A DNA stretch of 30,994 nt from an uncultured Verrucomicrobiota bacterium (GTDB taxonomy: Bacteria > Verrucomicrobiota > Kiritimatiellia > RFP12 > UBA1067), in assembly GCA_945483525.1 (NCBI GenBank), contig CALYRV010000008.1, positions 1 to 30,994 of the forward strand, read 5' to 3'. Positions 6,871 through 14,217 of this stretch are shown here, piece by piece. Position 1 is the first letter of the stretch. Every line of letters begins with the position of its first letter. The notes beneath the pieces were generated by a model. That model was not told the origin of the DNA. It ran no database searches and worked only from the letters and a program-made list of their open reading frames with translations. A program made the translations under genes and the position numbers.

Positions 6871-6947
6871 CGCGATATTCTGTCGTCAACGACCACACAA
6901 AAACCGTCACCATATTCTCCGTAATGTACTGTCGCGCCGACTCCTGA
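6867..6947 (+). pseudogene. Truncated RelE/ParE-type toxin remnant
   Basis: A 26-codon frame starts with an ATG overlapping the antitoxin stop (ATGA), the normal arrangement for relBE-type pairs. It then reads SVVNDHTKTVTIFSVMYCRAD, which resembles the C-terminal strands of RelE/ParE toxins (the Y-x-V-...-K-T-V-T-V-...-V-x-x-x-R-x-D pattern), before a TGA. The roughly 60 residues that should lie between start and this C-terminal strand are missing, so an internal deletion is likely. The short frame is unlikely to be toxic. Confidence 0.5.
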
Positions 6948-7100
6948 CATCGTTACACATACCGACTCGCAACTACGATAGACAAAAAGGAAGTCGTTTC
7001 ACTTTTTTGGACAGACCGCACCGAAAACCACCGCAAGAATATTGACGCGAAGCATCCGTTGACAACTTTTGCCGCAATCAACACCGTACCCGCAGCGTGT
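6948..7100. other. Gap between toxin remnant and terminator
   Basis: I see no gene, promoter or repeat that I can support in this stretch. It may hold decayed toxin-gene or flanking DNA. Confidence 0.4.
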
Positions 7101-7133
7101 GGAACGAAAACTCAAAAATCAAGTTTTCGTTCC
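7101..7133 (-). terminator. Strong hairpin closing the Bat/MoxR gene run
   Basis: Perfect 12-bp inverted repeat (GGAACGAAAACT at 7101-7112 with its complement at 7122-7133) and a 9-nt loop, starting 9 bp after the batA stop. There is no T-tract beyond the stem, but the stem's own A/T run may serve. Confidence 0.6.
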
Positions 7134-7141
7134 AAACCGTT

Positions 7142-8188
7142 TTACGCCATGCGGCGGGCGGCGGACATCGAGAGGGAGACGGCGATGAGCACGAGGAACG
7201 CGCCGACGAGGAGGAAGATCGCGAAATGCTCGCTCCAGCGGTCGTAGATGTCCGCTTCGATCTCGGTCGTCTCGAGCTGGTCGATCTCCTCGAGCGCGGA
7301 GACCAGTGCGTCACGGTCGTTGACCGCAAAATAGCGTCCCCCGGTCTTCTGCGCGATGCCCTTAAGCTGCTTCTCGTCGAAGGACATCGAAACATAACGG
7401 ACCACTTTGCGTCCGAACATGTCCGTATCGATGATCGGCGTATGCGATGCCTTCGTGCCGACTCCGATCACGTACACCTTGATACCCATCTTCGCCGCGG
7501 TCGCCGCCGCCTCATCCGGCTCGACGGCGCCGGTGTTGGAGACACCGTCGGACAGCAGGATCACGATCTTCGAAGTGGGCTTCGCGTCCTTTAGCCGCGC
7601 AAGCGCCGTGGCGAGTCCGTCGCCGATCGCCGTCATCGCCTCGTCCTGCGCGATCGCATTGCCATGCGCATCAAGCGCCACCGTCGGAATCTCAACACCT
7701 TTGAGGCAGTTCAGCAGCGCCTCGTGATCCGCTGTCAACGGCGAACGGGTCGAGGCATAACCGCCGAAGGTGATGAGTCCAATCAGATCGTCAGGGCGCT
7801 TCTCCACGAATTCCGCGAACAGCTTCTTCACGACCGCGAGACGCGTCGTGTCCGCCGAGAACTTCTCGCCCTTCGGCGTCAGGTCCAACGCCTCCATCGA
7901 TCCGGAGACGTCGACGGTCATCGCGATGGCGATGGAGTCGACGGACTTCTTCTCGTGCGCGAGACTCGTCCGCGGACGGGCCGCGGCAAGGATCAGCATC
8001 GCGAGTCCCGCGAGCAGGACATACGGGGTAAGCCCCGCGACGAACGCCCGCCAGCCAGCGGATCGCGGCGGAATCCTCACGACCGCGGGAAAACGAATTC
8101 CGCTGCGCCTTCCGCGGCGCAACAACCTCCAAGCCGCTATCGCAAGCGGAAGGAGGAAAAGAAGCATCAGTGGATTAGCTAAGGACAT
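7142..8188 (-). CDS. batA: BatA-like von Willebrand A-domain membrane protein
   Basis: The 348-residue protein has two N-terminal membrane segments (about residues 8-22 and 52-71), a von Willebrand A domain (about 85-290) and a C-terminal membrane helix (about 318-340). The metal-ion-dependent adhesion site is intact: DVSGSM at 93-98, a threonine loop, and LSDGVSN further on. Bat proteins work with MoxR ATPases and DUF58 proteins at the inner membrane; proposed roles are stress tolerance and chaperone-like assembly of metalloproteins or envelope complexes. It is the last gene of the moxR-DUF58-DUF4381-batA run. Its ATG has no Shine-Dalgarno sequence and is preceded almost directly by tandem heptamers. 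BatA versus BatB is chosen by layout and position. Confidence 0.85.
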   Translation of the reverse strand: MSLANPLMLLFLLPLAIAAWRLLRRGRRSGIRFPAVVRIPPRSAGWRAFVAGLTPYVLLAGLAMLILAAARPRTSLAHEKKSVDSIAIAMTVDVSGSMEALDLTPKGEKFSADTTRLAVVKKLFAEFVEKRPDDLIGLITFGGYASTRSPLTADHEALLNCLKGVEIPTVALDAHGNAIAQDEAMTAIGDGLATALARLKDAKPTSKIVILLSDGVSNTGAVEPDEAAATAAKMGIKVYVIGVGTKASHTPIIDTDMFGRKVVRYVSMSFDEKQLKGIAQKTGGRYFAVNDRDALVSALEEIDQLETTEIEADIYDRWSEHFAIFLLVGAFLVLIAVSLSMSAARRMA

Positions 8189-8193
8189 TTCGT

Positions 8194-8235
8194 GGTTCGC
8201 GGTTGGCGGTTCGTGGTTGGTGGTTCGTGGTTCGT
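8194..8235. repeat. Six tandem GGTTCGT-type heptamers upstream of batA
   Basis: Six 7-bp units (GGTTCGC, GGTTGGC, GGTTCGT, GGTTGGT, GGTTCGT, GGTTCGT) nearly fill the gap between batA and the gene before it. They end 5 bp from the batA start codon, where a ribosome binding site would be expected. Confidence 0.95.
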
Positions 8236-8248
8236 GGCGAAAGAAATT

Positions 8249-9100
8249 TTACGTCCGCACTATTTTGCCTTTGACCTTTACTTCTTCCGCCGCATCGCCC
8301 TTAAGATAACCGCGGGCGGATTCGGTCGCGGCATCCGCCATCTCAGGTGTCGCCTTCACGCCCGCAAACTTCACCATATCGGCCGACTCGAGGAATGACT
8401 GGAGGTCGTGGTTCATGGTTCGCGGTTCGTAGTTGGTGGTGGAGAATTTGAAATCGCGAAGCGCGACGAGGAACTCCTCGGTGGTCAGATGCGGCGCTTT
8501 GATGCCGTACTTGCGCTGCACGTAACGGCGCACGACCATCGTGAGCTCCACATAGAAATCCTTGTAGCGGCCACGTCCGGGGAGTCCCTTCGCAATCAGC
8601 CGGTCAAGTTCCACCCACGCCCTTTCGATCGGTGACATCCGATGTTCCTTCACCTTTCTCGCGATCAGACGAATCAGGTACCATATCAGCGCCACTGCCG
8701 CTACCAGCACCAGGCACCAGGCGCCAAGCACCCCGACCAGACGCAATGTGATCGGCGGCAGATCCTTCTCCGGCTCGCACTCCATCCCGCCGGTCACGAC
8801 TTCGCGCGGAGCCGGCGCCTCGAAATAAACGGGGCCGCACACCTTGCCGTTGTATGCGAACGGAGCGATCTTGTAAGTCTGTTCGCAAGGGGCCGGCGTC
8901 AGCAGCCAGTAAGTGGCGTTATCCTTCTCGTCATCATAATCGTCCACCACCGCGAACCCACGGAAACGATCACGGAGATCGATCCCCTTCGGGGACACCT
9001 TCAAGTTGATCTGACGTCCCGGATCGACGGACTTCTCGCCTTCAATGACAACTCCGTTGCCACTGAACAGCACCACCGCAACTATCAAGCATCCTATCAT
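8249..9100 (-). CDS. DUF4381-like/Bat-cluster membrane protein
   Basis: This 283-residue protein has a hydrophobic N-terminus (signal peptide or anchor, about 1-13), an extracytoplasmic beta-rich stretch to about 118, a strong membrane helix (about 119-145, with GVLGAWCLVLVAAVALIWYL) and a cytoplasmic tail. The tail carries the SPIERAWVELDRL... YVELTMVVRRYVQRKYG pattern typical of the DUF4381-like proteins found between DUF58 and Bat genes. These are thought to help form the membrane complex around MoxR and the VWA proteins. A stretch of about twelve residues (TTNYEPRTMNHD) in the tail is encoded by tandem heptamers (8404-8437), so the repeat has expanded in frame. Family call moderately sure. 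Confidence 0.7.
   Translation of the reverse strand: MIGCLIVAVVLFSGNGVVIEGEKSVDPGRQINLKVSPKGIDLRDRFRGFAVVDDYDDEKDNATYWLLTPAPCEQTYKIAPFAYNGKVCGPVYFEAPAPREVVTGGMECEPEKDLPPITLRLVGVLGAWCLVLVAAVALIWYLIRLIARKVKEHRMSPIERAWVELDRLIAKGLPGRGRYKDFYVELTMVVRRYVQRKYGIKAPHLTTEEFLVALRDFKFSTTNYEPRTMNHDLQSFLESADMVKFAGVKATPEMADAATESARGYLKGDAAEEVKVKGKIVRT
8404..8437. repeat. In-frame GGTTCGT-type heptamers inside the DUF4381-like gene
   Basis: Four full units (GGTTCAT, GGTTCGC, GGTTCGT, AGTTGGT, 8410-8437) preceded by a six-base partial unit. They are of the same family as the arrays at 8194-8235 and 10035-10062, but here lie within an open coding frame. Confidence 0.85.
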
Positions 9101-9145
9101 CTTCTAACGCCTACCAACTAACTCCTTAAGACTACCACCCACCAA

Positions 9146-10030
9146 CTATCTCTTCCTGGCGCGGCGCTTGAAAAGTCCGCGGACCTCATTGATGTACGGA
9201 CGGTCCGTCTGTACGTTCATCGTGTCGATCCCCGTCTTCAGGAAGAAGGTCCTCAGATCCTCGCGCTCCTGCGCCGCCTTCGCGGCAAAAGTGCCGCGGA
9301 CCGCCTTCGACGAGGTGTCCACGAGCACGAGTTCGCCGGTCTCGGGGTCTTCGAGTTCGACGAGTCCTACATCTGGAAGCTCGCTCTCCGCGGGATCGCT
9401 CACCGGCACGCAGACGAGATCGTGCCGCCTCGCGGTCGCCCGCAGGAGCTTCTCGTAGTTCTTGTCGATGAGGAAGTCGCTCACCAGGAAGACGACGGCC
9501 TTGCGTTTCTGGACTCCGTTGAGGAACCTGAGCGCGCCTTCGATATCGGTTCCACCCTGCGCCTCGTCTTCGGACGCCAGCACCTCGCGTACAAGCCGCA
9601 TCACCGAATCACGTCCCTTGCGCGGAGGAATGTACTTCACGATCCTGTCGGAAAAGAGGACGAGCCCGATCTTATCCTGGTTCCTGATCGCCGTCAGCGC
9701 GAGAAGAGCCGTCACCTCCGCGGCAAGCTCCATCTTGCTGCGTCCGCGCGAGCCGTAGCCCTGCGAACCGGACACGTCGACCATAAACATGATCGTCAGT
9801 TCGCGCTCTTCGGAATAGCGCTTGATATACGGGACGCCGGTCTTCGCGGTGACGTTCCAGTCGATGGATCTAACGTCGTCGCCCGCCTCATACGGACGCA
9901 CCTCGTCGAACTCCACGCCCTGGCCCTTGAACGTCGAATGATAATCGCCGCTCAACTGATCGTCGATCAGTCTGTTGGTGAGGATCCTGATCTTCCCCAC
10001 CTTCGCCATCAGTTCTTTTACGTCCGTCAT
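9146..10030 (-). CDS. DUF58-domain protein of the MoxR/Bat cluster
   Basis: The 294-residue protein carries the DUF58 signature GQGVEFDEVRPYEAGDDVRS (about 37-56) followed by IDW, then a von Willebrand A-like domain starting with FMVDVSGSQ (about 82-90). No membrane helix is seen. In known clusters this protein is encoded beside MoxR and is thought to link the ATPase with the membrane VWA proteins. It is co-oriented with moxR upstream and the DUF4381-like gene downstream. The ATG at 10030 has no Shine-Dalgarno sequence; four tandem heptamers lie immediately upstream. Confidence 0.9.
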   Translation of the reverse strand: MTDVKELMAKVGKIRILTNRLIDDQLSGDYHSTFKGQGVEFDEVRPYEAGDDVRSIDWNVTAKTGVPYIKRYSEERELTIMFMVDVSGSQGYGSRGRSKMELAAEVTALLALTAIRNQDKIGLVLFSDRIVKYIPPRKGRDSVMRLVREVLASEDEAQGGTDIEGALRFLNGVQKRKAVVFLVSDFLIDKNYEKLLRATARRHDLVCVPVSDPAESELPDVGLVELEDPETGELVLVDTSSKAVRGTFAAKAAQEREDLRTFFLKTGIDTMNVQTDRPYINEVRGLFKRRARKR

Positions 10031-10034
10031 TCGT

Positions 10035-10062
10035 GGTTCGTGGTTGGTGGTTCGCGGTTCGC
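10035..10062. repeat. Four tandem GGTTCGT-type heptamers upstream of the DUF58 gene
   Basis: Units GGTTCGT, GGTTGGT, GGTTCGC, GGTTCGC, starting 4 bp from the DUF58 start codon. A lone TTCGTGG at 10164-10170, just after the moxR stop, may be a leftover unit. The rest of the moxR-DUF58 gap (10063-10163) shows nothing I can support. Confidence 0.9.
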
Positions 10063-10170
10063 GACAGAGAGCTTCGACTTCAATTTTGAAGACAATGCGT
10101 TAATCATCTTGCCAACACACTCCAGTTTTTCCTTCAATTCTCAACTCTCTAAAACTTTTCATACCACGAA

Positions 10171-11103
10171 TCACGGGACCGGCACTTCGTCGAGGATCCT
10201 GTCGATAATCTTGTCGGACGTGATACCCTCGGCTTCGGCTTCGTAGGTAAGAAGGATACGATGACGAAGGACGTCATGAACGATCTCCTTCACGTCCTGC
10301 GGCGTCGCGTACTTCCTGCCCTTCGTAAGCGCCACCGCACGAGCCGCGACATTGAGCGCCAGTGTCGCACGCGGCGAGGCGCCGTTCTGGATGAGCTCGG
10401 TCTTTTCGCGTGTCTTGAAGACGATGTCAAGGATGTAATCTCCGACCTTCTCGTCGCAATACACCTCCTCGAGTCCCTTGCGGAGCGCGGCGATGTCCTC
10501 TGACTTGCAGACCGCCTTCACCTCGGGAGCCGCGGACTGTTCGGCGAAGCGCTGCATGATGCGGCGCTCGTCCGCCTTCGAAGGCGTTTCGACAAGGCAC
10601 TTGAACATGAAACGGTCGACCTGCGCCTCGGGGAGCGGATAAGTGCCCTCCTGCTCGATCGGGTTCTGCGTCGCAAGGACGAGGAACGGCGCCGGAAGAC
10701 GATAGGTCTCGTCACCGATCGTCACCTGACGCTCCTGCATCGACTCAAGCAGCGCGGACTGCACCTTAGCCGGCGCGCGGTTGATCTCATCTGCGAGCAG
10801 GAGGTTGGTGAAGACTGGACCTTTCTTCGGCGTGAACTCTCCTGTCTTCGGAGAGTAGATCATCGTACCGACGACGTCCGCAGGCAATAGGTCGGGGGTG
10901 AAGGAAATGCGCTTGAAGTCAAGACCAAGCGCTTTCGCGAGCGTATTGCAGCTCAAGGTCTTCGCGAGACCCGGTACACCTTCGAGAAGAATATGACCTC
11001 CAGTGATCATCGCGAGAATAAGCCGGTCAACCAGCTTCTCCTGCCCCACGATAACTTTCGCTACTTCATCCTTGATATTCTGAACAAGTTCCTTATTTTC
11101 CAT
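10171..11103 (-). CDS. MoxR-family AAA+ ATPase
   Basis: A 310-residue AAA+ protein of the MoxR family. The Walker A motif is GVPGLAKT (42-49), the Walker B motif LLLADEINRAP (101-111), followed by the family's SALLESMQERQVT and LATQNPIEQEGTYPLPEAQ blocks with sensor 1 and the arginine-finger region. MoxR ATPases act as chaperones that remodel or insert cofactors into partner complexes, usually with the VWA proteins encoded beside them, as here. Its start overlaps the 3' end of dnaG by 11 bp and its ribosome binding site (GGAG) lies inside dnaG, so translation is probably coupled to the primase gene. Confidence 0.93.
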   Translation of the reverse strand: MENKELVQNIKDEVAKVIVGQEKLVDRLILAMITGGHILLEGVPGLAKTLSCNTLAKALGLDFKRISFTPDLLPADVVGTMIYSPKTGEFTPKKGPVFTNLLLADEINRAPAKVQSALLESMQERQVTIGDETYRLPAPFLVLATQNPIEQEGTYPLPEAQVDRFMFKCLVETPSKADERRIMQRFAEQSAAPEVKAVCKSEDIAALRKGLEEVYCDEKVGDYILDIVFKTREKTELIQNGASPRATLALNVAARAVALTKGRKYATPQDVKEIVHDVLRHRILLTYEAEAEGITSDKIIDRILDEVPVP

Positions 11104-12985
11104 TGCTTTGCTCCCTTATGAAATCCTTTACGGCCGACCATTTTATCATATCAAGCCGCTTAATGTCAGTAGTCATTCGCATTCTCTTCAGCAGCACACC
11201 GTCATCACCATCTGCAGCAAGTTCGCCACGGAGACGCGTAAGCCTCCTTACCCAGAGACGACGGACGAAATCCTGCATGATATCCGCGGCGCTCAGCGAA
11301 TCTGTCCGTGCCTTGCCGCTTCCCTCCAACACCTTGTCGAACCAGCCGCGTTCCACCGGGTGAAGCGCGGCGACGAACGTCGCGAAAACGTCATCAGAAC
11401 TTTTAAGCTCAAGCTTCCAGTTATCGAGAAAACGCAACGTAAACTCGTGTTCAAAGACCTCTCGCGGCAGGAATTCACCGAGCATCCCGCCCAACATCGC
11501 ATCATGCTCGTGATCAAACAAAAATGACATCAGATCAAGCTCAAGCTGTCCCGGCGGCGCGACCTCGCCAGCATCATCGCCTGGGTTGGAAGGCTGGGAA
11601 TTGGGGGTTAAAGGCTGAACATCGGATGAAAATTCACCATCCTCAAAATCGTCACGCACATTCACAACCTCAGCCTTCGTAACCTCAACCTTGATTTTCC
11701 CGAGCTCTTCATTCAACGCGGCAGCGGGAAGCCCCAACAGCTTCGCAGCCTCACTTACCATCTGCGCCTTCAGAATCGCGCTTTTACAATGAGCTATCGT
11801 GTTAAGCACCGCCTTGGAGATGCGCGCAACAGCGTCGATCGAATACGGATTCGACTCCTTAGCCTTCTCGACGCGACACTGGAAACCAACGATCGACTCC
11901 GCTTTATCCAAGAGTTTCTGAAAATCAGACGCCGGATGGGTTCTGAGAAACGAGTCTGGATCATCACCGCCTGGGAGCGAAACCGTCCGTACCGGCAGTT
12001 CCTGGGCGAGCATTATTGCGGCAGTGCGAATCGTCGCCTTGTGTCCCGCACTGTCATCATCAAACACTAGCGTCACTTGATCCGCGACGCGCTTGAGCAT
12101 CCGCGCATGCTCTTCCGTAAACGCCGTGCCTTGCGAAGCAATCGCAACCGGGAACCCGCTCAGATGCAGCCGGATGGTATCAATCTGTCCTTCGCAAACA
12201 ATCGCCTCGCGATGCGGCGCCTTCGCAATATTGCCCGCAGCCTTGTCAAAACCGAAAAGGACGCTAGACTTCTTGAAGATCAACGTCTCCGGAGAGTTCA
12301 CATACTTGCCGGAGTTCTTCTTCTCTACTAGCTGACGCCCGGAAAACGCGACAACTCTTCCCTGCTTGTCCTTAATCGAAAACATGAGGCGTCCACCGAA
12401 ACGATGGTAGCCGCTGTCGCCAGGACGGGTAGGCGCCTTAATGACGCCCGCAGCCTCAAGCTCTTCAGGAGAGAAGTCATACTTCTCCGCCCATTTGTTA
12501 ATCACCGCGATTCCGTTCGGCGCGTAACCGATAAGCCAGTTTTCCGCGATCTCGCCGTCCAAAGCCCGCTGCTTGAGGTACTCGCGCGCAAGCTCCGCCT
12601 CCTTCGTCTTGAGGAGACACCGATGATAGAACTGCGCGAGCTCGGCCATCAGCGCCATCAGCCGCTTGCGTTTGCCAGACTCGGGGTCCCTTTTTCCCTC
12701 GTCGTACTTGATGCCGAGCTGATCGGCGAGCTTCTTTACCGCCTCGGGAAAGGTAAGTCCGTCCATCTTCTGGACGAACTTAATCGCGTCGCCGGACTCT
12801 CCACATCCGAAACAATGATAGAATCCCTTAGATGGTTGGATGTTGAAGGACGGGGTCTTCTCGTGATGGAACGGACAACACGCCTTCCAGCTCGCGCCGG
12901 CGTGTTTGACCTGAATACCGTAGGACGCAATCAGCTCCGCGATATCGGTCCTTGCCTTAATCTCCTCTATAACCGTATCGTCCAT
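11093..12985 (-). CDS. dnaG: DNA primase DnaG
   Basis: The 630-residue primase makes RNA primers at the replication fork. The ATG at 12985 is chosen because the protein then begins DDTVIEEIKARTDIAELI, the usual DnaG N-terminus; the frame extends further upstream without similarity. The CHC2 zinc finger uses Cys37, His40, Cys58 and Cys61 (CPFH ... CFGC). The RNA polymerase domain has ENWLIGYAPNG and VVAFSGRQL. The Toprim core follows with CEGQIDTI and VFDDDSAGHKAT. The C-terminal region from about residue 490 should bind the DnaB helicase. Just before it, five tandem heptamers encode a QPLTPNSQPSNPG linker. The start lies 7 nt after a TATAAT, which suggests a leaderless transcript from a promoter in the 19-bp gap. 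Confidence 0.95.
   Translation of the reverse strand: MDDTVIEEIKARTDIAELIASYGIQVKHAGASWKACCPFHHEKTPSFNIQPSKGFYHCFGCGESGDAIKFVQKMDGLTFPEAVKKLADQLGIKYDEGKRDPESGKRKRLMALMAELAQFYHRCLLKTKEAELAREYLKQRALDGEIAENWLIGYAPNGIAVINKWAEKYDFSPEELEAAGVIKAPTRPGDSGYHRFGGRLMFSIKDKQGRVVAFSGRQLVEKKNSGKYVNSPETLIFKKSSVLFGFDKAAGNIAKAPHREAIVCEGQIDTIRLHLSGFPVAIASQGTAFTEEHARMLKRVADQVTLVFDDDSAGHKATIRTAAIMLAQELPVRTVSLPGGDDPDSFLRTHPASDFQKLLDKAESIVGFQCRVEKAKESNPYSIDAVARISKAVLNTIAHCKSAILKAQMVSEAAKLLGLPAAALNEELGKIKVEVTKAEVVNVRDDFEDGEFSSDVQPLTPNSQPSNPGDDAGEVAPPGQLELDLMSFLFDHEHDAMLGGMLGEFLPREVFEHEFTLRFLDNWKLELKSSDDVFATFVAALHPVERGWFDKVLEGSGKARTDSLSAADIMQDFVRRLWVRRLTRLRGELAADGDDGVLLKRMRMTTDIKRLDMIKWSAVKDFIREQSNGK
11583..11617. 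repeat. In-frame heptamer array in the dnaG linker
   Basis: Five 7-bp blocks (GGGTTGG, AAGGCTG, GGAATTG, GGGGTTA, AAGGCTG); AAGGCTG recurs exactly 21 bp apart. The array encodes the Pro/Asn/Ser-rich linker ahead of the helicase-binding domain of primase. Confidence 0.7.
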
Positions 12986-12992
12986 CCCTGAT

Positions 12993-13001
12993 ATTATATC
13001 A
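12993..13001 (-). promoter_or_regulatory. Extended -10 promoter of dnaG
   Basis: The minus strand reads TGATATAAT in the short gap between the NYN gene and dnaG. The primase ATG follows the hexamer by 7 nt, so a transcript would be leaderless or nearly so. No good -35. Confidence 0.65.
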
Positions 13002-13004
13002 TAG

Positions 13005-13520
13005 TCACCGAACCTCACCGCGGATGCGGGCGATGTCGCGGAGGAAATCCTTGTCGTGGGTACGGACATCGATCTTCGCGACACTGCCGCGGAAACGGGC
13101 CATGCGGAGAAAATCACAGATGAACTTGTCCGCACGATGCTCTCCGCTACCGCCAGTATAGGAGATACGCACCCTTCCATCGGTAAATGCCGAGAAGCGC
13201 GGTCCGTCATAGACGATCCACACGAAGTCCTTCGGATTCTCCGCGGCATACACCTTCGCCTTCGCCAGCAGATCGTCCTTGTCCTTTGCAACCTTCTTCG
13301 CGCCGAGAATCATATTCCAGCCGTCCACCAACACAAGCTTCCCGCCATCAGGAAGCGACTCAAGGTCGCGCGCCGCAGTAAGCGCTAGATCGAGATGCGC
13401 GTGAATCTGCGCGTTTTCATCATGAAGCTTCGAATTTTCCGCCTTGAGCTTCGCAACTTCCGCCTTCAGTTCGCGGATGTGCAACACCCTACTGTCTCCG
13501 ATTATCTGTTGCGCGTTCAT
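13005..13520 (-). CDS. Coiled-coil plus NYN (YacP-like) ribonuclease-fold protein
   Basis: From the ATG at 13520 the protein has 171 residues (a TTG at 13529 is an alternative start). Residues 12-45 form a coiled coil of alternating Lys/Glu and Leu. From residue 62 it is an NYN/PIN-like domain: LVLVDGWNMILGA with Asp66, VYDGPRF with Asp105, the ADKFICDFLRM helix with Asp131, and RTHDKDF with Asp157. These acidic residues form the metal site of the YacP family, which are predicted RNA endonucleases. It lies between rnhB and dnaG, in a run concerned with RNA:DNA hybrids and replication, but a shared job is only a guess. There is no Shine-Dalgarno sequence. Confidence 0.75.
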   Translation of the reverse strand: MNAQQIIGDSRVLHIRELKAEVAKLKAENSKLHDENAQIHAHLDLALTAARDLESLPDGGKLVLVDGWNMILGAKKVAKDKDDLLAKAKVYAAENPKDFVWIVYDGPRFSAFTDGRVRISYTGGSGEHRADKFICDFLRMARFRGSVAKIDVRTHDKDFLRDIARIRGEVR

Positions 13521-13554
13521 TAAAAGCAAAATTGAAGGTGAAAAGCAATAAAAG

Positions 13555-14217
13555 CTACAAACCTAAGGTCATTTGGCTTACTGGCCCGAAACTGCGACGA
13601 TGTTCTGGGCACGGACCGAGCTTCTCAAGCGCCTTGAGGTGTTCCGGTGTCGGGTAGCCCTTGTGCTTCGCAAAACCATAGCCAGGGTAAAGCTTTTCAA
13701 GGCGCATACAATCGGTGTCACGAGCAGTCTTCGCAAGGATCGATGCAGCGGCGATGAAAAGCGATTTGGCATCACCCTTCACCACGTTCGTTGAATTTTC
13801 CAGACTCTTCACTGGCAGTCCATCCACGAGTATTTTCCACTCTTCAGCATCAACTTTGGACTTCAGCTCTTCCGCCGCTCGGCGCATCGCGAGATGAGTT
13901 GCACCGAGAATATTCAGCTTGTCAATCTCCTGGGGGCTCGCCGAACAGATCGCCCATAGACATCCTGGTGTATTTTTAATCACTTTCGCGAGCACTTCGC
14001 GCTTCTTCCCCGAAAGCTGTTTAGAATCATTGATCGCGGACCACTCGCCAACAAGAAGTCGCTCCGCGAGCTCAAGCGGCGCCGAAACCGCTGCGGCATA
14101 TACACCGCCGACCAAGGGTCCGCGTCCGGCCTCGTCAATCCCCATCACCGGATCACCGAGACCCTTCTCCAGCCCCAGCGAAATCTTCAGTGATTTGTCT
14201 TTCACCTTCACTTCCAA
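13555..14217 (-). CDS. rnhB: Ribonuclease HII
   Basis: A 220-residue RNase HII, which cuts the RNA strand of RNA:DNA hybrids and removes single ribonucleotides from DNA. MGIDEAGRGPLVGGVYAAAV near residues 25-44 holds Asp28 and Glu29 of the active site; the later ILVDGLPVKS and AAASILAKTARD blocks supply the other carboxylates; HKGYPTPEHL and HRRSFGPV near the C-terminus are family hallmarks. The start is uncertain: a TTG at 14217 overlaps the cmk stop by 10 bp, while a GTG at 14205 has a GGAAG at a good distance. Either way it is translationally linked to cmk. Confidence 0.93.
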   Translation of the reverse strand: MEVKVKDKSLKISLGLEKGLGDPVMGIDEAGRGPLVGGVYAAAVSAPLELAERLLVGEWSAINDSKQLSGKKREVLAKVIKNTPGCLWAICSASPQEIDKLNILGATHLAMRRAAEELKSKVDAEEWKILVDGLPVKSLENSTNVVKGDAKSLFIAAASILAKTARDTDCMRLEKLYPGYGFAKHKGYPTPEHLKALEKLGPCPEHRRSFGPVSQMTLGL

